Shown here piece by piece: positions 54,557 through 64,000 of a stretch of 64,000 nt of DNA; the stretch's first letter is position 1; every line of letters starts with the position of its first letter. Source of the DNA: Erinaceus europaeus. Taxonomy: Eukaryota; Chordata; Mammalia; Eulipotyphla; Erinaceidae. The notes under the pieces are model-generated. The model did not search any database, was not told the DNA's origin, and was given only the letters and a program-made list of their open reading frames with translations. A program made the translations under genes and the position numbers. The stretch spans positions 67,059,760 to 67,123,759 of the forward strand of contig NC_080162.1 in the NCBI RefSeq assembly GCF_950295315.1, written 5' to 3'.

Positions 54557-56135
54557 AAGCAGTTTGTTTTTATTGAGGTGGGGGAGTCCATTTTATATCA
54601 TTTAAGAATACAGTTCAGTTGGCAATGAAAAGTGATGTGGCTTAGGAGACTGGTACACAGATAAGCAGTACTCAGATTCCTAAAGCTTCTGGCAATTTCC
54701 AATGACAGGCCACTTCGCTGAAGTCAAGTTGACAGAAGCTTTTACCAACACCTAGAGAAGATATTAAGAACATGGGAACAGAGTCCAGAAGACTTTCTTT
54801 GGTACCTTTATATTGTATATAGTATATATATTATATATATATATATACTGTATTTCATAGGCACTGTATCAAGACCATATTAGTTTTAAATTAAGCACCA
54901 GTTTATTGTGTCATTGCCATTTTGCCTATATGTGTTATCAGTGTCTTCCTAAAGAAGTTTTTGGTTTTTAATCAGTAACATAAATTGCTCTATCATCACT
55001 GGATTAATTCCTTAATAATTTAGGATAGTTATAATTTCAGTACTTAAAATAGTCATGGAAGGTAGGAACTATTCTGTAAATCTTAGGATCTCTAGAAGCA
55101 CCTGTGGTCTCTACTCATGAAGTGCCAGTAACAACCCCTTGGTTATGAAAATCAAAAATGTCTGCAGACCTTGCCAAATATTCTTTGGGGGGGGGGCTTA
55201 TCTCTAAGGAAGAATCACTGATCTAACATCTATTTTACTTATAGCAAAAACCGTCTTATTTTCAAGCATTGACTGTAATGGGAATATTTTTCACAACATA
55301 CAAAAAATAGACTTCATTTAAAATAAATTTACACTCTGGACTCTTTTCAGTCACTTTTACTGTGATCTGTTTCTCTCTTAGCTGAGAATTGAGTGAACCC
55401 TATGGAAAAACAAAGCCAGTGATGAGACTCCTGAAGAAATTATTTTATGCACTTTTTATATTCAATTATTTATTTAAATAATATTCAGAGACATTAATGT
55501 GGTATTCACAAATAGAACAGATAATAATCATAAAAAAAGAATATTTTGAGACTACCTCTCCCCAATTAAGGGTATACATTGAGACCTCCGAGCTTGTAAA
55601 TTGTCCCATGCATAAACCATGATTTGTAATACATCAGACTGTATGCATTCTGGTACTTCTTTGATGTAGAAGCAACTGACAGTGTTGATGGGACCTAAGA
55701 CATTTTCTCTGTGTAGCAACAGCATCATAAATTTGTATCTTTTGGGTGTAATGTGCAGTAATAAAGGAATGCTATTTTAAAAAGAGTTTATTTTAGTCAA
55801 AGAATTCAACACTGCTTAACCTTTTTCTAAGAATGCAGTCCTTAGAGATGTATAATTTATTTTGTGGACTCTTAAAACCTCCCCCCTTTAGAAAATCTAA
55901 TGGTATCTATGTCTTTGCATAGGTTCTTCTTAAATTTAGAATCCACCAAAAGTTTTCCATAATCTTCCAAAAAATTCTATGATATGGTATAGGAGTTACC
56001 TTTTATCTAAACTACCTACTTTTTGACTATCACTGCATCTGAGATAGATATTTCAGACAAATCACCAGGTTCCTCAGAACCTGTTAACATTGGAACCTTG
56101 GTACTTACTTCTCATTCTACTTGGAAGGCAACCAA
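54557..56135. other. Unannotated sequence
   Basis: About 1.6 kb with no recognised gene or repeat; TA-rich run at 54820-54850 and a G10 run at 55187-55198. Confidence 0.35.
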
Positions 56136-56261
56136 CCTTCCTTTCTTCCCATCCTTCCATCTTCCTTCCTTCCTTCTTCCTTCCATCATCCCTCCCTTTA
56201 TTCTTTCCTTCCTCCCTTCTTCCTTCCTTCTTCCCTTCCTTCCTTCTTCCTTCCTTCCTTT
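56136..56261. repeat. Polypyrimidine CCTT-type tract
   Basis: About 125 bp, nearly all C and T on the plus strand, made of CTTCCTTCC units with short interruptions (A or G at 56151, 56158, 56186, 56189, 56200). Opposite strand bias to the tract at 7521-7663. Confidence 0.9.
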
Positions 56262-56335
56262 GATGCTGAGTATTGAACTCAGGGCCTAATACATACACAA
56301 AGCATAGGCTGTACTACCCAGACATTTTCTATCAT
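56262..56335 (-). mobile_element. tRNA-like SINE head, minus strand
   Basis: TGATGCTGAGTATTGAACTC, AGGGCCTAATACATAC and GCATAGGCTGTACTACCCAG are the reverse of a tRNA-derived SINE head with B box. Confidence 0.5.
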
Positions 56336-56434
56336 TTCAAACTAAGTTATTCCTTATCCTGAGGTCTGTTGAAATTAATTTCTAATTTGAAAATTTATGA
56401 TTTATTGGTCTGAGTTGAGGGACAAAAATTTTCA

Positions 56435-56547
56435 TTCACTTTCTTTAAATTTTGTTTTTGACTAGCACATCACTCAGTCCTGGGGATTGAACATGTAACC
56501 TCTTGCATAACAGTCCTCTGCAAAAGTTATACTGCCTCACAGGCCTC
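56435..56547 (-). mobile_element. Old SINE fragment
   Basis: GACTAGCACATCACTCAGTC, CTGGGGATTGAACATGTAAC (reverse B box), CTCTTGCATAACAGTCCTCT and ACTGCCTCACAGGCC: a diverged reverse-orientation SINE. Confidence 0.5.
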
Positions 56548-56562
56548 AGAAAATAACATTTT

Positions 56563-56854
56563 GGGAGTCGGGCTGTAGCACAGCGGGTTAAGCGCAGGTG
56601 GCGCAAAGCACAAGGACCGGCATAAGGATCCCGGTTCGAACCCCGGCTCCCCACCTGCAGGGGAGTCGCTTCACAGGTGGTGAAGTAGGTCTGCAGGTGT
56701 CTGTCTTTCTCTCCTCCTCTCTGTCTTCCCCTCCTCTCTCCATTTCTCTCTGTCCTATCCAACAACGACGACAACAACAATAATAACTACAACAATAAAA
56801 CAACAAGGGCAACAAAAGGGAATAAATAAATAAAATAAAATATTAAAAAAAAAA
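56563..56854 (+). mobile_element. Young SINE-A copy with perfect target-site duplication
   Basis: Close to an archetype: GGGAGTCGGGCTGTAGCACA, GCGGGTTAAGCGCAGGTGGC, GGTTCGAACCCCGGCTCCCC B box region, CTGTCTTTCTCTCCTCCTCT, CAACAATAATAACTACAAC and AATAAATAAATAAAATA. AGAAAATAACATTTT at 56548-56562 and 56855-56869. Confidence 0.96.
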
Positions 56855-57217
56855 AGAAAATAACATTTTAGTGAGAACCTGAGACAAGGCTGGTGCAGAA
56901 TACCTACACACATTTAAAAAAATTATCTTTATTTATTGATTGGATAGATACAGAAATCGAGAGGGAAGGGAAGGATAGAGAGGGTGAGACAGAGAAACAC
57001 CTGTAGCACTGCCTCACCACTTGTGAAGCTTTCCCCCTGCAGGTGGAGACTGGGGGCTTGAACCTATGTTCTTGTGCATTGTAACATGTGCGCTCAACCA
57101 GGTGCGTTACCACCCAGCCCCAACACACATTTTTTTAAACTCTCATTTTGAATTATTCAGTTGTACAACTGAAGTTCCTATGAGCTGTGAAGGAGATTAT
57201 TTTTACTTCCATGAAAA
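56855..57217. repeat. Left arm of an inverted duplication (split by a SINE)
   Basis: With the SINE-B at 56916-57122 removed, about 145 bp here (AGAAAATAACATTTTAGTGA through TTTTTACTTCCATGAAAA) match the reverse complement of 63552-63690 at roughly 85% identity by eye. Confidence 0.85.
56916..57122 (-). mobile_element. SINE-B copy with target-site duplication
   Basis: Minus strand: GGGGCTGGGTGGTAACGCAC head, CTGGTTGAGCGCACATGTTA, GTTCAAGCCCC B box, CCACCTGCAGGGGGAAAGC, and AATAAATAAAGATAATT tail. ACACACATTT at 56906-56915 and 57123-57132. Absent from the matching inverted copy at 63.6 kb. Confidence 0.93.
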
Positions 57218-58149
57218 TGACCTGGATGTTAGACCAGAAACAATCAAATACTTAGAGGAAAACATTGGTAAAACACTTTCCCACCTCAAGGACATCTTTG
57301 ATGAAACAAACCTCAATTGCAAGGAAGGCTAAAGCAGAAACAAACAAATGGGACTATATCAAATTGAAAAGCTTCTGCACAGCCAAAGAAACTATCACAC
57401 AAACAAAGAGACCCCTCACAGAATGGGAGAAGATCTTCACATGCCATACATCAGACAAGAGACCAAAATATACAAAGAGCTCAGCAAACTTAGCATCAAA
57501 AAAGCAAATGACCCCATCCATAAATGGGCAGAAGATATGAACAGAACATTCACTCCAGAGGAGATCCAAAAGGCTAACAAACATATGAAAAACTGCTCCA
57601 GGTAGCTGATTGTCAGAGAAATGCAAATTAAGACAACATTGAGATGCCACCTCACTCCTGTAAGAATGGCATACATCAAAAAGGACAGCAGCAACAAATG
57701 CTGGAGAGGCTGTGGGGACAGAGGAACCCTTTTGCGTTGCTGGTGGGAATGTAAATTGGTCCAGCCTCTGTAGAGAGCAGTCTGGAGAACTCTCACAAGG
57801 CTAGACATGGACCTGCCATATGACCTCTCCTGGGTATATACCCCAAGGACTCCATAACACCCAACCAAAAAGATGTGTGTACTCCTATGTTCATAATAGC
57901 ATAATAATGTTCATAATAGCACAATTCACAATAGCTAAAACCTGGAAGCAACCCAGGTGCCCAACAACAGATGAGTGGCTGAGAAAGCTGTGGTATATAT
58001 ACACAATGGAATACTATACAGCTATCAAGAATAATGAACCCACCTTCACTGACCCATCTTGGACAGAGCTAGAAGGAATTATGTTAAGTGAGCTAATTCA
58101 GAAAGATAAAAATGAGTATGGGATGATCCCACTCATTAACAGAAGTTGA
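57218..58149 (+). pseudogene. L1 ORF2 C-terminal remnant
   Basis: Frames with [36 protein letters not shown], and EYYTAIKNNEPTFTDPSW...GMIPLINRS. Small deletions near 57285 and 57460 and a local duplication near 57890-57915 break the frame. Confidence 0.88.
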
Positions 58150-58261
58150 GTAAGAAGATCTGAAAGGGAAAAAGGCAGGATCTGACTAAATTGAAAGCAG
58201 GGCACCAAAGTAAAAACCCTGTGGTGAGGGGGAGGGTAGACATGCGGCTTCCTGAGCCGGT

Positions 58262-58297
58262 GGGGGGTGGGGGTGGGGGGGGGTGGATGGGGTGGGA
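58262..58297 (+). repeat. G-rich tract in the L1 3'UTR
   Basis: Six or more G-runs with 1-3-nt spacers; quadruplex-type motif on the L1 sense strand, expanded compared with 51411-51434. Confidence 0.85.
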
Positions 58298-58885
58298 CAC
58301 AATCTTTTGGTGGTGGGAATGGTGTTTATGTACATACCTATTAAATTGTAGTCATATAAATCACTATTTAATTAATATGAAAGGGGGAAAATTGATTGTA
58401 TATCTAACAAAGGGACTTTTCACACTTAATTACCAAATAATGTGATGATAACAATAACTATCCATTGTCTTCTTGAACCCTAAGACAACAGGAACCTCAC
58501 ATTTCCATTATAGAGCCTAAACTTCCCCCAGACCTGGGACCCTAGGGTAGGGCCCACTTTCCCGTATGCTTCTCCCAATTCTTATCAAATAATATTGCAT
58601 CCGCTGATCACAACCTAATCAACACAACGAGTGCCACTTCAGCATGCTTCATTTCAGACTGTGTCCAGAGACTTCAGGTGTGGAACAACAACCCTTCAGC
58701 TTCATCATTCGAGTGAGACCTTTCCTTTCATAGTATACTCTAATTCCATCCCAGGTGGATCACTTTCTAACAAAGTCCCAAAACCTAGATATAGACCAGG
58801 TTCCAGGAGATAGAGCATATGTTCACACATATCCATAAACTAGGGCAAATATATACCTGAAAGCATTAGTACACTAGAGTTTGCA

Positions 58886-59830
58886 GTAGAAGATTTGGGG
58901 GGGGTCTCCATTTTGGAAAAAGCTACTGGGTCTATTTTAAGTATATTCCAAAGGGCCTATGACTTTACTAGTTTTTCCCTGCATCTGACATCTAATATGC
59001 AGGTGGATCCAAGGTATTGTCTGGGGAGATGGTGTCATAGTTGGAAAAAATACTAGAAGCTTGTATCAGGGAAGAGAGTATGGGGGAAGTATATAAACAT
59101 TGTTAATTATAAAGTATATAAATATTGTTAATTATAAACCCCACAGATTTGATCTGGGGCCCATATTCAGCACAGGAGCGTATGTAACCTCTGCATCCCT
59201 GTAAACCCAAGCTTGCATTCTGTGGTCAGGGCTAGAAACATTGTAGGCTGCACTAATCAGGACCCATCTTCCTCGGGTGGTAGGGTATGTTTGTTGTCCA
59301 ACCTCCCTTTGGAGAATGGCATATTCCCTACCATTGTTGATCCACACTGAGGGCCAGGTCCTATAGGGGTCCATAGAAGGATCTATTATGTTGTTCCTGA
59401 TGGAGGCCTCTCCATTTTTAAGGCTACCTCTGACAGGTTCTCCTGTAATAGAGATATCCCAGGAAGGAACTGACTTATGGACTTACTGCCACTTCAATAT
59501 AACCTTCACTTGATAACTAAGAGAAGTAGAAGTATAGAGTGTACTGTTAATCTGTCCTGGTTTTTATCATGGTTTATATGGATAAAAAGCAGAGTAAGTT
59601 TGAGGATAAATAGGAGTATATAATTACATGAGTCTTGGATGTTTTATAAAAGACCCTTCTAACTTCCTTCCCCTCTAATGTCTTTCTAATTGAGAGTGAT
59701 AAACAAACAATATACTTCTTCCTCTCCCCTCCCCTGCCCTCCCCTCAATCACCCAGGTAGAAATCCTAGCATAGATCTCTCCGAGGTAGAATTAAGATAG
59801 CCAGGGTCTTAGTAGGTTAAGCACTTATTA
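58886..59830 (-). mobile_element. Older L1 3'UTR-type sequence
   Basis: GTCTCCATTTTGGAAAAAGC, GGGCCTATGACTTTACTAG, GGTATTGTCTGGGGAGATGG match 48694-48738 plus 52659-52760, so it belongs to the same older L1 3'UTR family in the same orientation. The 59132-59374 reading frame (minus) is inside it and shows no recognised domain. Right boundary approximate. Confidence 0.6.
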
Positions 59831-62460
59831 TTATTTTATTATTATCATTTTGCTTTAGATAATTCAATAAGCATTTCTGTGTACTTATATACCACTGCTG
59901 TGATCACTGTTAAGGATGCTTTCATAGTTCCTGCAGGCTTTTCTTTCCTTTTTTTTTTTTCTATATCTCTTTTTTTTTTTCAAGCAGCTCACCTGTCTGA
60001 CAATGTTTTAGTATCAGAGTGAGGTATTCTCTTTTTATGTAGATTTGTTTATTCATTCATTAATTTTTAAATTTTTGACACTTTTGAGTGTACCTCTTTG
60101 TGAGGGGACAATCTACTTTTCTGTCATGTACTGTTATGACTGCTGTGTTTGTATTTATATCTTTTTTAATCATTTACCAATTCAATCTGTAAAGCCAAAA
60201 GTCTATAAATGTACGGTGTATATCCACTTACTCAATTTTTGAGGCAAAGGTCTCAGCAGCATCCACTCTATGAGTGAGTTAGTATGTCTTAGTTTCTTAA
60301 CCAAAGCCAACCCTGGTTTCCTAGTTTTGCAACTTTGGTCTGTTCTAGATTTAAATGAGAGAAATATAAACGAATGAATCTGGCACATAACTGGCTTCAT
60401 TTTTTTCACTTATTTTTATTATCTCAATGTGAAATAATACTTATAAGTTGCTCATTTAACTTACTTTTTCTTTTGATATTTATGTCCTCATATTTAATAG
60501 AGGTATGTGTAAATCTAAACCTATTTAATTTCCTATAAGCTTGTGTCACATGCACACAATCAAATACAGTCACCCTCACACAGATTTTTGTCTGTTTGTT
60601 TTATTTTGTTTATAGATTTAAAAGATTCCTATTGCTAGTATCCCTTTCCATTTACTACCCCATATAATTCAGTGGCACTTTCAGGAATGAATTCAGTCTG
60701 GCAGGATAGAAGCACATCCAAGTATACCTTCCTAGTTCCCAAATACTCCCACTAAGTAAATTTCTCAATTGGTAAATTAAGATTGTCAAAGCTGTGAAAA
60801 GAAATTTGGGATTTATGGTTGCCCATTTTTGTAAATGTGAAATAATTTTTTATTACTACTGTCATCAAAATCATGAAAGGTTTTGGAGAGTGTCTGGGAT
60901 GGAAACTATTCTTACCCTTGGGAGGAAGTACAGAGTGTACTTTATGTAAAGTCTATTGCTTCAATTCTTATGCTCTGCTTTCTGTCAAAACATGAGGTGG
61001 TGTGCCATTGAGAGATTTGGGGACTGTCTAAATGTGGGAAACAAAGTGGTTTTAATAAACAAAAGTATGAATAGTGTCTGATCTAAGTTTCAAAGAGAAG
61101 CTAAGAGCCAATATACTAGAAGTAGCTAAAGATGACTAATGTTCCTGAGAAGTTACTCAGTTCTAAGAGTTTTCTAATTCTCTAAACTTACATTTTAATT
61201 TGTAGCAAGATGAGAGGATAATTTCTATCACATGTCCACCAATAGCTGTATGAATCTCTGTAAAACCCTCTGGCCAGCACTCAATGCTAAAAAAGATGAT
61301 GTAATGAATATCATTTCAATTTTATGATCTCAAAGAATAAGCACCTGTTTAGTAAGGAAACTAGAAAGTTGACCTATTGAAAGTTTTGTTTGTTTATCTG
61401 AAGCAAGTTTACAAGAGTAGTAAAGTAGAGAAATTAGGATTTCAGTTTTCTCATGTTTCTAATTTATATATAAAGAGAATAATTCTTGAATAATCTTGAA
61501 ATAAAAGTGGACTGCAGAAAGACCTCTGGCTGAGTATAGTACCCCCGCAATGCCAGCACATCTGCACATTATCCTTTGCATACACTTCATAATTCACATG
61601 ATCCTTGTTTAATAACTCTTCCCTATTGGATTCCTAACTCCAGAGCCTTATGAAGGGAATGTTTCTAATTACAAATTGCTCAATAAATTATAGATCTCTC
61701 TGCTAGGTATTGGGAGAAATTGTTCAGATTTTCTTAAATCAGTGAGAGGATTAGTATTGAATGTTTTGTGAAATGGTTTACCATTGAAACAGAAAAGACC
61801 AGTACTTAGTGATGATCTTGCTTGTTAGCTTTACTCTTTTACTCAAATGCAGACATATTCCTTGGTGCATGCATGACTCCACCTCACTCAGGGTTTTACT
61901 TGGCCATTCAGTCCTCTAGCACTTTTGGTTCTGAGAAGACTTGTCTCTGAGATGTAAACTGAGTGCTTCAGATCAATGAAAGCTCCCTTTCTGGTATACT
62001 GTAGCTACCACTCCTCTTTTATGTTAGGGATCAGTGGAATCTGACACACTGTTTCTCAATCTCAGGAGAGTCATATTGCCAAACAGTTGCAATGTGTAAG
62101 GAATGACTGTGTGGAAGGAAAGAATGGAGTGGCTGTTTTATCAAACAGCAAGTCTTAGGCGACAATTCCTGTTGGGCTTCTAAAAGCTGTTTTTCTCTGG
62201 TCTTGTTATTGAAAGTGAATGTGAGTCGCGGAAGCAATGCCATCTTCCATTCACACAGCTCAGAGTCAGAGTCCAGTTCCTTGTTTGTCTTCCATATAAA
62301 CAGGACAAATTGATTTCTCTACTTGGTGTAATTTCATTGAAACCCTATATTCTGTTAGGTAAAGGCCTCCTATTTTTTTCCTTCCTATTCATTCAGCAAA
62401 CACTTCACTTCATGCACCATCTGGTAACAGGTAGTATAAGGGGAAATGAACTAAGTAATA
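59831..62460. other. Unannotated sequence
   Basis: About 2.6 kb, the longest stretch free of recognisable retroposons. Has T-rich runs at 59950-59990. 61860-62290 is the least AT-biased part, but I see no splice-flanked open frame or RNA gene. May include conserved non-coding DNA; not testable from sequence alone. Confidence 0.4.
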
Positions 62461-62461
62461 A

Positions 62462-62640
62462 AAGTAGCTTACATTTATTGAGAGGTTCTTATACACCAGG
62501 CACTTTCTAAGTTCTTACATGTATTAACTCATTTAATATACCTATGAGATAGGTTTGCTACTATGCCAGTTCTACAGATGAGAAAACTCAAGTCACAGAG
62601 GGGTCAGTTAGTCAGTAGTGGGGGTCAGAGAGGAATCCTG
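62462..62640 (-). mobile_element. MIR element
   Basis: CATTTATTGAGAGGTTCTTA, CACCAGGCACTTTCTAAGTT, CTTACATGTATTAACTCATT, TAATATACCTATGAGATAGG, CAGATGAGAAAACTCAAGTC and ACAGAGGGGTCAGTTAGTCA follow the reverse-complement MIR consensus order closely. Confidence 0.85.
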
Positions 62641-62869
62641 TTAATATAACAGATATTGGACTACATCACAGAATGACTGCTTTAGTTCTGGATGCTTAGA
62701 GTCTATAATCTTAAAATAGGAAAATAATAATTAAAAGCATTTGAATATTTCTTAATCTGGCTATTAACTATAGCTCATGTTATGTTGGTAAGATTAAATG
62801 AGCTGATCACTTATTAGTATGTGCATTTCTAGATATTATTTTGGTGTAAGTTTTGAACTATAGGTTTAT
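62641..62869. other. Unannotated sequence
   Basis: No supported feature. Confidence 0.3.
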
Positions 62870-63110
62870 AGTTCCCCACCGATTCATATTTTGACATCTT
62901 AATGTCCAATATGATGGTGTGAGGAGGTGGATTGGAGATGGGGAGATAATTAGACTATGAGGGTGGGTCAGTGCTCATGAAGGAGTTAAGTGCTCTTATA
63001 AGTGAAACCCCCATAGAGCTCTTTCTCCTTTCCATGTAAAGATATAATAAGTTAGCAGTCTACAACCAGGGAGAAGTCTGTCATCTGATCATATTAGTTA
63101 GTTAGTTAGT
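62870..63110 (+). mobile_element. Ancient MaLR-type LTR fragment (MST/MLT-like)
   Basis: TTCATATTTTGACATCTTAA, ATGATGGTGTGAGGAGGTGG, GGGAGATAATTAGACTATGA, GGGTGGGTCAGTGCTCATGA, TGCTCTTATAAGTGAAACCC and GAGCTCTTTCTCCTTTCCAT match the order of a very common mammalian MaLR LTR. Exact subfamily not assigned. Confidence 0.65.
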
Positions 63111-63127
63111 TTAGAAAAAAAACAACA

Positions 63128-63340
63128 ACAACTCCGGGACAGAAGAGATTACTGGCCAGATAATGGCCTTGCCTTGTGTGCAGCCCAGATTTGAGCCTTA
63201 GCACCATATAGGAGTCCTCTGGAACCAAGGTGTAGTTCTAGTGCCTTAGAGTACCTCTCTCCCTTCCTTCCTTCCTCTCTCTGTTTCTATATATTTCTCT
63301 CTATCTGAATAAAAAGTAAACCTGGAGGGGTGAAATCTTA
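63128..63340 (+). mobile_element. SINE copy (E-like), diverged
   Basis: GACAGAAGAGATTACTGGCC, TTGCCTTGTGTGCAGCCCAG, ATTTGAGCCTTAGCACCATA, CTAGTGCCTTAGAGTACC, TTCC run and AATAAAAAGTAAA tail. Confidence 0.65.
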
Positions 63341-63551
63341 GACGTGTGAGGCCCGACTTCTGAAAAAAATAAAAGGAAGGAAAAATATAGATGATGATGC
63401 TACAGCAGTACGAAATGCTCACTTTAAAACTAAAAAGTAATCACATGAAAAAATTATGACAATACTCTGATTATTTGAGATTTTGCAGTAAGATTTCTAC
63501 TTAGTTCATAGTAATCTTAAGTGTTCGAGATGTACTCACAGTGCTATTTCA
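63341..63551. other. Unannotated sequence
   Basis: No supported feature. Confidence 0.3.
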
Positions 63552-63693
63552 TGGAAGTAAAAGGAGTCTCCTTCACATCTCATAGGAACTTCAGTTGTAA
63601 AAATGAATAATTTGAAATGAGAGCTTTTTAAAAATGTGTGTAGGTATTCTGCACCAGCCTTGCCTCAGATTCTCATTAAGATGATATTTTCTT
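63552..63693. repeat. Right arm of the inverted duplication (uninterrupted)
   Basis: Reverse complement matches 56855-56915 joined to 57133-57213. It lacks both SINEs that sit in and beside the left copy. Abuts the 5' end of the next L1 fragment. Confidence 0.85.
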
Positions 63694-64000
63694 ACAGCTA
63701 TCAAGAACAATGAACCCACCTTCTCTGACCCATCTTGGACAGAGCTAGAAAGAATTATGTTAAGTGAACTAAGTCAGAAAGATAAAAATGAGTATGGGAT
63801 GATCCCACTCATCAACAGAAGTTGAGAAAGAAGATCTGAAAGGGAAACTAAAAGCAGGATCTGACTAAATTGAAAGTAGGGCACCAAAGTAAAAACTCTG
63901 TGGTGAGGGGTAGACATGCAGCTTCCTGGGCCGGTGGTTCACTTTCTAACAAAGTTCCAAAACCTAGATATACACCAGTTTCTGTGAGAGAGAGCATATG
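63694..64000 (+). mobile_element. L1 fragment with internal deletion, runs off the window
   Basis: CAGCTATCAAGAACAATGAA to the ORF2 end, then 3'UTR up to CCTGGGCCGGTGG at 63937, joined directly to TTCACTTTCTAACAAAG, which lies about 650 bp further on in the intact copy (51406 versus 52056). The G-rich motif is lost in this deletion. Continues past 64000. Confidence 0.88.

Larger units (their letters stand above)
57218..58885 (+). mobile_element. L1 fragment lacking 5' and 3' ends
   Basis: Starts in the C-terminal part of ORF2 (CTGGATGTTAGACCAGAAAC), covers the Cys-rich region and the ORF2 end (PLINRS stop near 58149), then most of the 3'UTR, and stops after GAGTTTGCAGT with no A-rich tail. 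The last 430 bp of a normal 3' end are missing and an oppositely oriented older L1 3'UTR follows directly. Several frameshifts in ORF2. Confidence 0.9.

Noticed and set aside
56563..56660. tRNA gene candidates (A and B box-like motifs in many places)
   Set aside because: They are tRNA-derived SINE heads with SINE bodies, A-rich tails and target-site duplications, and do not give a full cloverleaf.
61860..62290. Possible exon in the longest retroposon-free stretch
   Set aside because: No splice-flanked open frame or recognisable protein similarity; kept only as unannotated sequence.

Overview
The window is mammalian intergenic DNA, AT-rich and dominated by retrotransposons. I found no multi-exon gene, conserved protein-coding exon, tRNA or rRNA gene, CRISPR array or prokaryote-like operon. 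The best taxonomic guess is a hedgehog (Erinaceidae, e.g. Erinaceus). This rests on several tRNA-derived SINE families that resemble my recollection of the hedgehog ERI SINEs, together with a matching L1 lineage. It is an inference, not a database match. In the entries I use working names for the SINE families. SINE-A is about 270-290 bp, with a head GGGTTAAGCGCA and a CAA/TAA-rich plus AATAAATA tail. SINE-B is about 200 bp, with a head GGTGGTGG...GAGCGCAC and a tail AATAAATAAAGATAAT. SINE-C has a head GCATTGGACTCTCAAG. SINE-D has a head ATAATGGTTATGCAAAAAGA. SINE-E has a head GAGCTAGTTCTCC in minus-strand view.

Layout. 1-8.8 kb: mostly unremarkable unique sequence with scattered old SINEs, an MLT1-like LTR split by a SINE, a degenerate telomere-like tract and a long purine tract. 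8.8-11.1 kb: an old minus-strand L1 carrying two SINEs. 11.9-13.6 kb: ancient L1 pieces, a hexamer microsatellite and a short inverted duplication. 14.2-22.0 kb: a nearly complete L1 on the minus strand (5'UTR with two promoter-type monomers, ORF1, ORF2, 3'UTR, target-site duplication), inactivated by stops and frameshifts. 22-26.2 kb: SINEs, an L1 3' end and a 7SK snRNA-derived fragment. 26.2-30.5 kb: an older minus-strand L1 interrupted by a SINE. 30.5-41.8 kb: SINEs, ancient L1 pieces, an L1 with a classical 5' inversion, a tailless SINE-head insertion, a small retrocopy of a polyadenylated RNA, and an unrecognised structured 197-bp retroposon. 42.6-43.3 kb: a solo LTR with a 6-bp duplication. 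43.3-48.7 kb: SINEs and L1 3' ends. 48.7-52.6 kb: a young, 5'-truncated plus-strand L1 inside an older L1 3'UTR. 53-64 kb: unique sequence, SINEs, MIR and MLT/MST-like relics, another L1 3' part, an inverted duplication, and an L1 fragment running off the right edge.

Functionally the only machinery present is LINE-1 (ORF1 RNA chaperone; ORF2 endonuclease and reverse transcriptase) and its passengers. L1 supplies the reverse transcription that inserted the SINEs, the retrocopy, the tailless fragment and the 197-bp element, as shown by A-rich tails and 6-15-bp target-site duplications. All L1 reading frames here are broken. I did not find a new multi-gene biological system. The items most worth checking are the structured 197-bp retroposon, the twin-primed L1, the tailless insertion and the two inverted duplications.
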